Positions 52,970 to 61,592 of a stretch of DNA of 64,000 nt are shown here, piece after piece. Positions within the stretch are counted from its first letter, which is position 1. Each line of letters begins with the position of its first letter. The stretch comes from Bradyrhizobium sp. SZCCT0153. Its GTDB lineage: Bacteria; Pseudomonadota; Alphaproteobacteria; Rhizobiales; Xanthobacteraceae. A program made the position numbers and the translations under genes. The stretch is taken from assembly GCF_018129995.1 (NCBI RefSeq), contig NZ_JAFCKS010000001.1:186001-250000 (forward strand). Direction: 5' to 3'. The notes under the pieces are model-generated. The model was not told where the DNA came from and ran no database searches. It saw nothing but the letters and a program-made list of their open reading frames with translations.

Positions 52970-54370
52970 ATGGAGCCCTCTGTCATGTGCGGCACGCAAC
53001 CTTCCGCGCAAACCTTGCCATTTACCGGGTCGCCGCTGCGCGCCCTGCTGCTCGGCGCGGCGATGAGCCTTGTCCTGGCGGCGCCAGCGTCGGCCGCCGT
53101 CGATTGCGCGCTGGGCAGCAAGGCCGCGCCCGCCGAGTTGATCCCTGCATGCAGTGCCATCATTGATCAGGCTGCCAATCCAGCTTCCGACCGCGCCGGG
53201 GCACTGCTGGTTCGCGCCGACGCCAATGCGCGGACTTCGGGGGGCCTCACGCAGGCGCTGCGTGATATCGACCGCGCCATCGCGCTCGACGGCAGGAATG
53301 CAAAGGCCTGGCGCCTGCGCGGCGATCTGCTGCGCGAGGCCGGCGGCGATCTCAACCGCGCCGCGGCGGACCTCGGCAAGGCGATCGAGCTCGATCCGCA
53401 GGATGCGGAGTCCTACGAGCTGCGCGGCGTGGTCTACACCAATCAGCGCCGGCTCGACCGCGCGCTCGCCGACTACGACCAGGCGATCAAGCTGAAGCCG
53501 GACTATGCGCAGGCCTGGTCCGATCGCGGCGTTACCTACTATCTCGGCGGCGACAACGAAAAGGCGATCCGCGATCTCTGCGAGGCGCTGCGGCTCGATC
53601 CGAACCGGCCGCGGAGCTACACCAATCGCGGCGCCGCCTACAAGAAGCTCGGCCAGCTCGACAAGTCGGTCGCCGATGACGGCGAGGCGATCAGGCTCGA
53701 TCCGAAAGTGCCTGAGTATTACGACAATCGCGGCCTGTCGCTGGCTGCGATGGGCGAGTACGACAAGGCGATTGCCGACTACGATCAGGCGTTGCGGCTC
53801 GCGCCGAAGCCGAATTTCTTCACCAACCGCGGCGATTCCTATCACCTCAAGGGAGAACTGGGTGCGGCGCTGAGCGATTACGACGCCGCGCTGAAGCTCG
53901 ACCCGAATTTCGCACAGACCTACAACAATCGCGCCGTGCTCTACAAGAAGATGGGCGAGCGCAGGAAGGCGCTGGCCGATTACGAGACCGCGTTGAAGCT
54001 CGATCCCGGCAATGACAACGCCGCCGCCGGCCGCCGCACCATGATCGCGGAGATCGCCAAATTCGGCGCCGAACCGCTGCGGCCGCTCGCGGCGAATTCC
54101 GGCAGCGGCCCGTCGTTCGATTGTGCCACGGCTAGGCGCGAGGTCGAGAAGGTGATCTGCGCCGACCCGCAGCTCGGCGTGCTCGACCGCCAGATCGCCG
54201 AGACCTACGAGCGGCTGCTGAAGGCGACGAAAGGGCGCCCGGCGAGCGACCTGCGCAAAACACAGCGCGATTTCCTCACGACGCGCAATGCGAGCTTCGG
54301 CCGGCCGGGCTATGATCTGAGGAGGGTCATGCAGGAGCGGTTGCAGCGGCTGAACGGGATGGAGAGCTAG
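52970..54370 (+). CDS. Secreted multi-TPR plus LprI-like (DUF1311) protein
   Basis: 466 aa. Signal-like segment near residues 20-43 (LLGAAMSLVLAAPASAA). At least seven TPR repeats follow, about residues 75-350, one every 34 residues (for example NQRRLDRALADYDQAIKLKPDYAQAW). C-terminal domain SFDCATARREVEKVICADPQLGVLDRQIAETYERLL is LprI-like and ends FGRPGYDLRRVMQERLQRLNG, nearly identical to the preceding gene: a tandem duplication with expansion of TPRs. Confidence 0.88.
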   Translation: MEPSVMCGTQPSAQTLPFTGSPLRALLLGAAMSLVLAAPASAAVDCALGSKAAPAELIPACSAIIDQAANPASDRAGALLVRADANARTSGGLTQALRDIDRAIALDGRNAKAWRLRGDLLREAGGDLNRAAADLGKAIELDPQDAESYELRGVVYTNQRRLDRALADYDQAIKLKPDYAQAWSDRGVTYYLGGDNEKAIRDLCEALRLDPNRPRSYTNRGAAYKKLGQLDKSVADDGEAIRLDPKVPEYYDNRGLSLAAMGEYDKAIADYDQALRLAPKPNFFTNRGDSYHLKGELGAALSDYDAALKLDPNFAQTYNNRAVLYKKMGERRKALADYETALKLDPGNDNAAAGRRTMIAEIAKFGAEPLRPLAANSGSGPSFDCATARREVEKVICADPQLGVLDRQIAETYERLLKATKGRPASDLRKTQRDFLTTRNASFGRPGYDLRRVMQERLQRLNGMES

Positions 54371-54555
54371 CCGTCTGCTCGCCTCTACCCGCAAGAACGG
54401 GAGAGGGAGAAGATTCGTTCTTTCAGCTTGAACCGCAGCCCGTTCCCGGGAAAATACCTCCCAAACGAGGCCGGCACTTGATCCGGGTCATGGCGGGACT
54501 TTTGTCCTGCCGTCAGGTCAAGGCCAAGCCAATAAAGGGAACGGGAGCGCGGGAC

Positions 54556-56466
54556 ATGAGCATCCAGGGGAAGAGCAGCTATCACGAGGTCCATGCGCGG
54601 TCGCTGGCCGATCCCCAGGGCTTTTGGGCCGAGGCGGCGACGGAGATCGACTGGATCGAGCCGCCGAAGACCATCTTCGATGCCTCGCAGGGCGTCTACG
54701 GCCGCTGGTTCAGCGGCGGCGTCGTCAACACCTGCTACAACGCGCTCGATCGCCATGTCGAACGCGGCCGCGCCGACCAGGTCGCGCTGATCCATGATTC
54801 GCCGCTGACGAACAGCGTCACCAAGTTCACCTATGCCGAGCTGCTCAGCGAGGTGCAGGCGCTCGCCGCCGTCATGCAGGATTTCGGCGTCGCCAAGGGT
54901 GACCGCGTCATCCTTTACATGCCGATGGTGCCGGAGGCGGTGGTCGCGATGCTCGCCTGCGCGCGTATCGGCGCGGTGCATTCCGTCGTGTTCGGCGGCT
55001 TTGCCGCCAAGGAGCTCGCCACTCGCATCGACGATGCGCAGCCGAAGCTGATCCTGTCGGCGAGCTGCGGCATCGAGCCCGGCCGTATCGTGCAGTACAA
55101 GCCGCTGCTCGACGAGGCGATCAGGCTTGCCGGCAGCAAGCCGAAGGCCTGCATCGTGCTGCAGCGTCCGCAGCTCACCTGCGACCTCACGCGGGGCCGC
55201 GACTACGATTGGGCGAGCCTGCGCCGCAAGGCGATGAACGACAGCAAGAAAGCGCCTTGCGTGCCGGTTGCCGCCACCGATCCGCTTTACATTCTCTACA
55301 CCTCGGGCACCACGGGCATTCCCAAGGGCGTGGTGCGCGACAATGGCGGGCATCTCGTCGCGGTGAAATGGTCGATGTTCAACCTCTATGGCGTCAAGCC
55401 CGGCGAGGTCTGGTGGTGCGGCTCCGACATCGGCTGGGTGGTCGGCCACAGCTACATCGTCTATGGCCCGCTGCTGCATGGTGCGACCTCGATCATGTAT
55501 GAGGGCAAGCCGATCGGCACGCCCGATGCCGGCGCATTCTGGCGCGTCATCAGCGAGCACAAGGCGGTCGCACTCTTCACCGCGCCGACCGCGTTCCGGG
55601 CGATTCGCAAGGAGGATCCGGAAGGCAAGTTCATCCGGCAATACGATTTCTCCCAATTCCGCACGCTGTTCCTCGCCGGAGAACGCGCCGACCCGCCGAC
55701 GGTGGAATGGGCGGAGCAGCAGCTGAAGGTGCCTGTCATCGACCATTGGTGGCAGACCGAGACCGGCTGGTGCATCGCCGGCAATCCGGTCGGTCTCGGC
55801 ATGTTGCCGGTGAAGCACGGCTCGCCGACGGTGCCGATGCCGGGCTATCAGGTCGACGTGGTGGACGAAGCCGCAAAGCCGGTCGGGCCCAACACCATGG
55901 GCTCGATCGTCATCAAGCTGCCGATGCCGCCGGGCTGTCTGCCGACGTTGTGGAATCAGGATTCGCGCTTCAAGGAAGCCTACCTCAGCGAATTCCCCGG
56001 CTACTACAAGACCTCCGACGCAGGCTACAAGGACGAGGACGGCTATGTCTTCGTCATGGGCCGCACCGACGACATCATCAACGTCGCCGGCCACCGGCTC
56101 TCCACCGGTGGCATGGAGGAGATCCTGGCTTCGCATCCGGATGTCGCCGAATGCGCCGTGCTCGGCGTCAAGGACGCGATCAAGGGCGAGGTGCCCTGCG
56201 GCTTCCTGGTGCTCAAGGCCGGCGTGAAGCGCGCGCCTGCCGAGATCGAGAAGGAGATCATCGCGCTGGTGCGCGACAAGCTCGGTCCCGTTGCCGCGTT
56301 CAAGCTTGCGATCACCGTCGGCCGCCTGCCCAAGACGCGCTCCGGAAAGATCCTGCGCGGCACCATCAAGAAGATCGCCGACGGCGAATCCTGGACCATG
56401 CCTGCGACGATCGAGGACCCCAAGGTGCTCGACGAGATCGGCGAGGCGCTGAAGGGGCGGGTGTGA
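54556..56466 (+). CDS. prpE: Propionyl-CoA synthetase (acetyl-CoA synthetase-like)
   Basis: 636 aa from ATG 54556. ANL superfamily: AMP-binding YILYTSGTTGIPKGVVRDNGG near residue 245, GEVWWCGSDIGWVVGHSYIVYGPLLHG near 285, HWWQTETGW near 400, GYKDEDGYVFVMGRTDDIINVAGHRLSTGGMEE near 492 and catalytic Lys in KTRSGKILRG near 600. PrpE-type details (HSVVFGGFAAKELATRIDDAQPK) favour propionate over acetate. Single gene in this context. Confidence 0.92.
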   Translation: MSIQGKSSYHEVHARSLADPQGFWAEAATEIDWIEPPKTIFDASQGVYGRWFSGGVVNTCYNALDRHVERGRADQVALIHDSPLTNSVTKFTYAELLSEVQALAAVMQDFGVAKGDRVILYMPMVPEAVVAMLACARIGAVHSVVFGGFAAKELATRIDDAQPKLILSASCGIEPGRIVQYKPLLDEAIRLAGSKPKACIVLQRPQLTCDLTRGRDYDWASLRRKAMNDSKKAPCVPVAATDPLYILYTSGTTGIPKGVVRDNGGHLVAVKWSMFNLYGVKPGEVWWCGSDIGWVVGHSYIVYGPLLHGATSIMYEGKPIGTPDAGAFWRVISEHKAVALFTAPTAFRAIRKEDPEGKFIRQYDFSQFRTLFLAGERADPPTVEWAEQQLKVPVIDHWWQTETGWCIAGNPVGLGMLPVKHGSPTVPMPGYQVDVVDEAAKPVGPNTMGSIVIKLPMPPGCLPTLWNQDSRFKEAYLSEFPGYYKTSDAGYKDEDGYVFVMGRTDDIINVAGHRLSTGGMEEILASHPDVAECAVLGVKDAIKGEVPCGFLVLKAGVKRAPAEIEKEIIALVRDKLGPVAAFKLAITVGRLPKTRSGKILRGTIKKIADGESWTMPATIEDPKVLDEIGEALKGRV

Positions 56467-56510
56467 CGGTCGCGATGGGGCTTGAATAGGCCGCATTTTT
56501 CCGCTCAACC

Positions 56511-56553
56511 CTCATCCTGAGCCGCGCGCCTGGCGCGCGTCTCGAAGGATGAA
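56511..56553. repeat. Palindromic repeat related to 13196 unit
   Basis: CTCATCCTGAG, GCGCGCC/GGCGCGC and CTCGAAGGATGA make a hairpin before the small lipoprotein gene; sequence is close to the repeat at 13196-13240. Confidence 0.65.
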
Positions 56554-56562
56554 GGGCCTGCC

Positions 56563-56823
56563 ATGAATTCGAAGCCGTTTCTTGCGATTGCGTTTGCGGG
56601 CCTCGTCCTTTCCGCCTGCTCCGCGCGCTATCAGACGCCGGTGGCGATGGGCGGCGATGATGACGATGCGGTCTGCCAGGGTCGTGGCTATGCGGCCGGC
56701 TCTCCCGAATACGTGGCCTGTCGCAAGGACCGCGACGTCCAGCGCAGCGCCGCCACCGCACGCTCCGACCGCCGCCAGCGTGATCTCGGCGAGTACATGC
56801 TGAACCATCCCGATCGGCCGTAA
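56563..56823 (+). CDS. Small lipoprotein
   Basis: 86 aa. Lipoprotein signal MNSKPFLAIAFAGLVLSAC with lipobox LSAC (Cys19). Mature part has an acidic cluster GGDDDDAVC, a second and third Cys (VCQGRG, ACRKD) and an Arg-rich helix. Unknown function; typical of small rhizobial lipoproteins. The ATG follows an intergenic palindrome, so its ribosome site GAAGGGCC is weak. Confidence 0.78.
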   Translation: MNSKPFLAIAFAGLVLSACSARYQTPVAMGGDDDDAVCQGRGYAAGSPEYVACRKDRDVQRSAATARSDRRQRDLGEYMLNHPDRP

Positions 56824-56840
56824 GGCATTGAGACCTGTAG

Positions 56841-56867
56841 CCCGGATTGCGCTGCGCCCCATCCGGG
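56841..56867. repeat. Hairpin CCCGGAT / ATCCGGG
   Basis: Arms at 56841-56847 and 56861-56867; same family as 31394-31419. Confidence 0.65.
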
Positions 56868-56918
56868 CCACGTCGTGCCCCGACGGATTGCGGGGCTCGT
56901 TCAGAAGCCGAAATAAAA

Positions 56919-56942
56919 ACGCGGCAGGTTTCCCCGCCGCGT
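56919..56942. terminator. Probable rho-independent terminator
   Basis: ACGCGGC (56919-56925) and GCCGCGT (56936-56942) form a stem preceded by an A-run, between convergent lipoprotein and trcR genes. The A-run favours termination of the minus-strand trcR transcript. Confidence 0.65.
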
Positions 56943-56979
56943 CCAAATCTCATCCGATGGTAAACGAAGAAGCGGAGCT

Positions 56980-57675
56980 CTACTCCTCGTCTTCGTCCTG
57001 CTTCTTGCCGCCGAGCGTCTTCAGCTTGGCGAACACGGCGTCGACGTTGAGGTCGTCGCTCGATCGCTCCGCCGGCTCGAACTCGTCCTTCTTGGTGGTC
57101 TCGGAGGCCGGCAACAGGGTCGCGCCGCCATAGGCTGTGTCGATCGGCTTTTCCTTGGCTGCGCGCGCGACCTCGAAATCCAGTTCGATCTGCGAGCAGA
57201 GACCGAGGGTGACCGGATCGATCGGGGTCAGCGACGACGTATTCCAGTGGGTGCGATCGCGGACGCTGGCGATCGTGCTCTTGGTGGTGCCCACCAGGCG
57301 CATGATCTGGGCGTCCTTGAGCTCGGCATGGTTGCGCAGCAGCCAGAGGATGGCGCTCGGGCGTTCATGGCGGCGCGAGACCGGGGTGTAGCGCGGGCCC
57401 TTGCGCTTGGGCTGGGGGGGCAGCACCACCTTGCTCTCCTGGAGGCGGAGCCTGTAGTCCGGGTTCTTCTCGCCCTTCTCGATCTCCTCACGGGTCAGCT
57501 GGCCGTTGGAGAGGGGGTCCATGCCCTTGATGCCCTGGGCCGCGTCGCCGTCGGCGATCGCGCGCACCTCGAGGGGGTGCATTTTGGTGAAATCGGCGAC
57601 CTGGTCGAAGGTCAGCGCGGTGTTGTCGAGCAGCCAGACGGCGGTCGCCTTGGGCATCAGAGGTGCGTTGCTCAT
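56980..57675 (-). CDS. trcR: DUF1013 protein, cell-cycle transcriptional regulator TrcR
   Basis: 231 aa from ATG 57675 with AAAGGAG eight bases upstream. DUF1013 is alphaproteobacteria-specific: PLMPKATAVWLLDNTALTFDQVADFTKMHPLEVRAIADGD near residue 6, RHERPSAILWLLRNHAELKDAQIMRLVGTTKSTIASVRDRTHWN near 110, TLGLCSQIELDFEVARA near 168, then a charged tail. Brucella TrcR of this family activates ctrA-linked transcription. Divergent from ispH. Confidence 0.92.
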   Translation of the reverse strand: MSNAPLMPKATAVWLLDNTALTFDQVADFTKMHPLEVRAIADGDAAQGIKGMDPLSNGQLTREEIEKGEKNPDYRLRLQESKVVLPPQPKRKGPRYTPVSRRHERPSAILWLLRNHAELKDAQIMRLVGTTKSTIASVRDRTHWNTSSLTPIDPVTLGLCSQIELDFEVARAAKEKPIDTAYGGATLLPASETTKKDEFEPAERSSDDLNVDAVFAKLKTLGGKKQDEDEE

Positions 57676-57928
57676 GGCAAATCTCCTTTGTGCTTCGCCC
57701 ACCCCTCAGGAGGCGAAACCGGTAGTCATCAGCGATGACAGGGAATTGGCGCTATATAAGCCCGGAGGGGGTAGCCACGCAATGGTTCTGCTATAGATAG
57801 TGCCTTGACAGCGCCCGAAAGGGGGCCCAATTCCCTCTCAGGTCGCCGTAAGCTCGTACCTTAGCCCTATTCCATCCATCGACCGCTTCCCGCCATTTGG
57901 CGAGGTGATTCGGTCCCGAGATCGCTCA

Positions 57929-58897
57929 ATGTCAGCCAAACCAGACCTCAAGATCGTGCTTTGTTCTCCCCGCGGCTTCTGCGCCGGGGTGGTCCGGGCG
58001 ATCGACACCGTGGAACGGGCGCTCGATAAATACGGCGCCCCCGTCTATGTTCGCCACGAGATTGTGCACAATAAATACGTCGTCGACGGGTTGAAGAAAA
58101 AGGGCGCGATCTTCGTCGAGGAGCTCGCCGAGATCCCGGAAAATACCACCGCGCCGGTGGTATTCTCGGCCCATGGCGTGCCGAAATCGGTTCCGGCCGA
58201 CGCGACGTCCCGCAATCTGTTCTCGCTGGATGCGACCTGCCCGCTGGTGACCAAGGTGCACCGCGAGGCCGCGATCCATTTCAAGCGCGGCCGCGAGATC
58301 TTCCTGATCGGCCATTCCCATCACCCCGAGGTGGTGGGCACGCTCGGCCAGCTTCCGGTCGGCGCCGTGACGCTCATCGAGACCGCCGAGGACGCCAAGA
58401 CCATCTCCCCGAAGGATCCGAACAATCTCGCCTTCGTGACCCAGACCACACTGTCGATCGATGACACCGCGGAGATCGTGGCGCTCCTGAAGGAGCGCTT
58501 CCCGAACATCAACGGGCCGCACAAGGAAGACATCTGCTACGCCACTACCAACCGCCAGCTCGCGGTGAAGAAGGTGGCGCCGGTGGTCGACGCGCTGATC
58601 GTGGTCGGTGCGCCGAACTCGTCGAACTCGCAGCGCCTGCGCGAGGTCGCCGAGCGTGAAGGCTGCCCGATCGCAGTGCTGGCGCAGCGCGCCACCGAGA
58701 TCGACTGGAAGCGGTTCGAAAACATCACCAGCCTCGGCATCACCGCGGGCGCCTCGGCACCGGAAGTGATCGTCGAGGAGATCATGGACGCGTTCGCCGA
58801 ACGCTTCACGCTGCATGTGGAGACGGTCTCGGCCGCGGAAGAGAACGAGTTCTTCCCGCTGCCGCGCCAGGTGCGCCCCGAAGCCGCCGCCGAGTAG
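57929..58897 (+). CDS. ispH: 4-hydroxy-3-methylbut-2-enyl diphosphate reductase
   Basis: 322 aa from ATG 57929. Final step of the MEP isoprenoid pathway, making IPP and DMAPP. Fe-S cysteines in [13 protein letters not shown] (near residue 16), [14 protein letters not shown] (near 104) and a third in [14 protein letters not shown] near 204; also [39 protein letters not shown] and [15 protein letters not shown]. First gene of the run ispH-thrB-rnhA. Confidence 0.98.
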   Translation: MSAKPDLKIVLCSPRGFCAGVVRAIDTVERALDKYGAPVYVRHEIVHNKYVVDGLKKKGAIFVEELAEIPENTTAPVVFSAHGVPKSVPADATSRNLFSLDATCPLVTKVHREAAIHFKRGREIFLIGHSHHPEVVGTLGQLPVGAVTLIETAEDAKTISPKDPNNLAFVTQTTLSIDDTAEIVALLKERFPNINGPHKEDICYATTNRQLAVKKVAPVVDALIVVGAPNSSNSQRLREVAEREGCPIAVLAQRATEIDWKRFENITSLGITAGASAPEVIVEEIMDAFAERFTLHVETVSAAEENEFFPLPRQVRPEAAAE

Positions 58898-58903
58898 ACC
58901 TTC

Positions 58904-59887
58904 ATGGCGGTCTACACCGACGTTGCCGCCGACGAACTTGCGGACTTTCTGAAACAATACGATCTCGGCGAATTGCTCTCCTACAAGGGCATCGCCGAGG
59001 GTGTCGAAAATTCCAACTTCCTGCTGCATACGACCAAGGGGTCGTTCATCCTCACGCTCTATGAGAAGCGCGTGGCGAAGAACGATCTGCCGTTCTTCCT
59101 CGCGCTGATGACGCATCTGGCCGAGCACGGCGTCAACTGCCCGCTGCCGGTGAAAGGAACAGACGGCGAGGCGCTGCGCGAGCTGTCGGGCCGGCCGGCC
59201 GCGATCATCACGTTTCTCGAAGGCGTCTGGCCGCGCAAGCCGAACGCCGCCCATTGCGCCGGCGTCGGCGAGGGGCTCGCCAGGATGCATCTGGCCGGCG
59301 CCAATTTCGCGATCGAGCGGGCGAACGCGCTGTCGGTCTCGGGCTGGCGGCCGCTGTTCGATACGGCGTCGCCCCGGGCCGACGAGGTTCAGCCGGGTCT
59401 GCGCGCGTTTCTTGCGGCCGAGCTCGACTATCTCGCGAGCGGAATCTGGCCGACCGATCTGCCGGAGGGCGTGATCCACGCCGACCTCTTCAACGACAAC
59501 GTCTTTTTCCTTGGCGACAAGCTCTCGGGGATCATCGACTTCACCTTCGCCTGCAACGACATGCTGGCCTATGACGTCGCGATCTGCCTCAACGCCTGGT
59601 GCTTCGAGCCGGATCACTCCTTCAATGTCACCAAGGCGCGCGCCTTCCTCAACGCCTATGGCCGGGTGCGCAAGCTCTCGGAGGCGGAAGAGGCCGCGCT
59701 GCCGCTGCTGGCGCGCGGCGCCGCGATCCGCTTCCTGCTGACGCGGTTGGTCGATTGGCTCAACGTGCCGCCCGGCGCGCTGGTTCGCCCGAAGGATCCG
59801 CTGGAATATTTTCGCAAGCTGCGTTTCCACCAGAGCGTTTCGAGCGTGCGCGACTACGGGCTGATGCCGTCAGGACTGGTCGCGTGA
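58904..59887 (+). CDS. thrB: Homoserine kinase (ThrB type II, aminoglycoside-phosphotransferase fold)
   Basis: 327 aa, 6 nt after ispH. Phosphorylates homoserine in threonine synthesis. [29 protein letters not shown] near residue 28, catalytic [13 protein letters not shown] near 187 and metal-binding [23 protein letters not shown] near 208 fit the APH-like homoserine kinases. Stop overlaps the rnhA GTG as GTGA. Confidence 0.96.
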   Translation: MAVYTDVAADELADFLKQYDLGELLSYKGIAEGVENSNFLLHTTKGSFILTLYEKRVAKNDLPFFLALMTHLAEHGVNCPLPVKGTDGEALRELSGRPAAIITFLEGVWPRKPNAAHCAGVGEGLARMHLAGANFAIERANALSVSGWRPLFDTASPRADEVQPGLRAFLAAELDYLASGIWPTDLPEGVIHADLFNDNVFFLGDKLSGIIDFTFACNDMLAYDVAICLNAWCFEPDHSFNVTKARAFLNAYGRVRKLSEAEEAALPLLARGAAIRFLLTRLVDWLNVPPGALVRPKDPLEYFRKLRFHQSVSSVRDYGLMPSGLVA

Positions 59888-60348
59888 GCGAGCTTCCCAA
59901 TGTCACGATCTATACGGATGGCGCGTGCTCGGGAAATCCCGGGCCCGGCGGCTGGGGCGCGATCCTGAAGTTCGGCGACAAGGAAAAAGAGCTGAACGGC
60001 GGCGAGCGCCACACCACCAACAACCAGATGGAATTGATGGCGGCGATCTCCGCGCTCGAAGCGCTGAAGAAGCCGTGCACCGTCGATCTCTACACCGACA
60101 GCCAATATGTCCGTCAGGGCATCACCGGCTGGATCCACGGCTGGAAGCGCAACGGCTGGCGCACCGCCGACAAGAAGCCGGTGAAGAATGTCGAGCTATG
60201 GCAGCGCCTCGACGCCGCGCTGAAAGCACACGAGGTCCGCTGGCACTGGGTCAAGGGCCACGCCGGCCACCCGGAGAATGAGCGGGCAGATCAGCTCGCA
60301 CGCGACGGGATCGTGAAGGCGCGGCTGCAGCAGCGGGTGGCGGAGTAG
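59884..60348 (+). CDS. rnhA: Ribonuclease HI
   Basis: 154 aa from GTG 59884 overlapping thrB by 4 nt. Degrades RNA in RNA-DNA hybrids. Catalytic residues: Asp in [12 protein letters not shown], Glu in [11 protein letters not shown], Asp in [12 protein letters not shown] and Asp in NERADQLAR. Basic handle [18 protein letters not shown] present. Confidence 0.97.
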   Translation: MSELPNVTIYTDGACSGNPGPGGWGAILKFGDKEKELNGGERHTTNNQMELMAAISALEALKKPCTVDLYTDSQYVRQGITGWIHGWKRNGWRTADKKPVKNVELWQRLDAALKAHEVRWHWVKGHAGHPENERADQLARDGIVKARLQQRVAE

Positions 60349-60371
60349 GCGCATTGCGCCCACTTACTACC

Positions 60372-60397
60372 GTCATCCCGGCCTTCGCCGGGACGAC
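60372..60397. repeat. Intergenic palindrome, second copy
   Basis: GTCATCCCGGC-CTTC-GCCGGGACGAC; one G-T wobble away from the unit at 41180. Between convergent rnhA and peroxiredoxin genes, where it could serve as terminator. Confidence 0.75.
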
Positions 60398-60428
60398 ACG
60401 GAGGATATGGCTGATAGCAGGGGTCGTG

Positions 60429-60914
60429 TTACAGCTGCCCCAGCAGCGTATCGCCGCCGGACACTTCGACCTTGCCGGGCATCGCCTCGAGGTTCAGTTT
60501 CTTGACCACGCCGTCCTCGACCAGCATCGAATAGCGCTTCGAGCGGATGCCGAGGCCGTTGCCGGAAGCATCCAGCTCCATGCCGATCGCCTTGGCGAAT
60601 TCGGCATTGCCGTCGGCGAGGAAGATGGCCTCGTCGCGCTGGTCGGTATCGCGCTTCCAGGCGTTCATGACGAAAGCGTCGTTGACGGAAACGATGGCGA
60701 TGGTGTCGACGCCCTTGTCCTTCATGGCGTAGGCGTTGAGGAAGATGCTCGGCAGATGCATCTTGTGGCAGGTGCCGGTATAGGCGCCGGGCACCGCGAA
60801 CAGCGCCACCTTCTTGCCCTTGAAGATATCGTCGGTGGTCTTCACCTGCGGGCCTTCCGCCGTCATTACGCGGAATTTGGCCTCGGGCAGCTTGTCGCCA
60901 GTCTGGATCGCCAT
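60429..60914 (-). CDS. Peroxiredoxin (Prx5-type)
   Basis: 161 aa from ATG 60914. VALFAVPGAYTGTCHKMHLPSIF near residue 36 carries the peroxidatic Cys in the Prx5 context, with the conserved Arg near 126 (GIRSKRYSMLVEDG). Reduces peroxides with thioredoxin or glutathione. No second conserved Cys, so likely 1-Cys. Single gene. Confidence 0.93.
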   Translation of the reverse strand: MAIQTGDKLPEAKFRVMTAEGPQVKTTDDIFKGKKVALFAVPGAYTGTCHKMHLPSIFLNAYAMKDKGVDTIAIVSVNDAFVMNAWKRDTDQRDEAIFLADGNAEFAKAIGMELDASGNGLGIRSKRYSMLVEDGVVKKLNLEAMPGKVEVSGGDTLLGQL

Positions 60915-61022
60915 CGTCAGTCTCCCTGAAAATCGGTCCCGCTTTTTAGACCGTGCGGCGGGCCTGCACAATATTGCCGGCAGGGAAAGCGGCGACGGAT
61001 GCCGCCCTTCACCTTGATGTCA

Positions 61023-61577
61023 TCAGCCGGAAAAGCCGCCATTGTCGAGGAAGGCCTGTTCTTCCTCGGTGGTCGGGCGTCCGAGGAGGCGGTTGCGGTG
61101 GGGAAAGCGGCCAAATCGCCGGATGATGTCGGCGTGCTCGCGCGCGTATTTCAGGTTTTCGGCATTCTCGGTGCTTTGAAACAGCGCGACGCAGTGCATC
61201 TGGTCGGGCAGGTGCTCGGAATGCATGAAGGGCATATAGAGGAATTCGAGCAGGACCGGATCGATCCTTTGATCTGCGCCGCGCTCAATGGCGCGGCGGG
61301 CGACGTCGCGCGCCAACGCATCGCTGGCAAAGGCCTGCGTTGTACCGCGAAACATGTTGCGGGGAAACTGATCGAGCACGATGACGAGCGCGAGCGCGCC
61401 GTCGTCGGTCGCCTCCCATGACGCGAGTTCGCCGGCGGCCGCCGTCTGCCACAGCGCGAGAAAGCGGCGCCTGACTTCCGCGTCGAAAGCGTCGTTGCGC
61501 TTGTACCAGGCATCGCGGCCGGCCTCGCGCCAGAAGGCGAGGATGCCGGCCGGGCCGATGTTGCCGACGTCAGTCAT
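61023..61577 (-). CDS. DUF924 family protein
   Basis: 184 aa. DUF924 pattern: ILAFWREAGRDAWYKRNDAFDAEVRRRF at the start, VIVLDQFPRNMFRGT near residue 65, FLYMPFMHSEHLPDQ near 112 and FGRFPHRNRLLGR near 154. Helical, TPR-like family, function unknown. 15 nt after it, on the same strand, is the end of the fadD gene region, which lies upstream. Confidence 0.92.
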   Translation of the reverse strand: MTDVGNIGPAGILAFWREAGRDAWYKRNDAFDAEVRRRFLALWQTAAAGELASWEATDDGALALVIVLDQFPRNMFRGTTQAFASDALARDVARRAIERGADQRIDPVLLEFLYMPFMHSEHLPDQMHCVALFQSTENAENLKYAREHADIIRRFGRFPHRNRLLGRPTTEEEQAFLDNGGFSG

Positions 61578-61592
61578 GAACGAAAGAGGCGC

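Noticed and set aside
51971..54394. Long minus-strand frame of 807 codons opposite the TPR-LprI genes
   Set aside because: Repetitive Val/Glu/Arg pattern is the mirror of the TPR repeats; no start signal or domain.
57932..59830. Minus-strand frame of 632 codons opposite ispH and thrB
   Set aside because: Shadow of two essential, strongly conserved genes.
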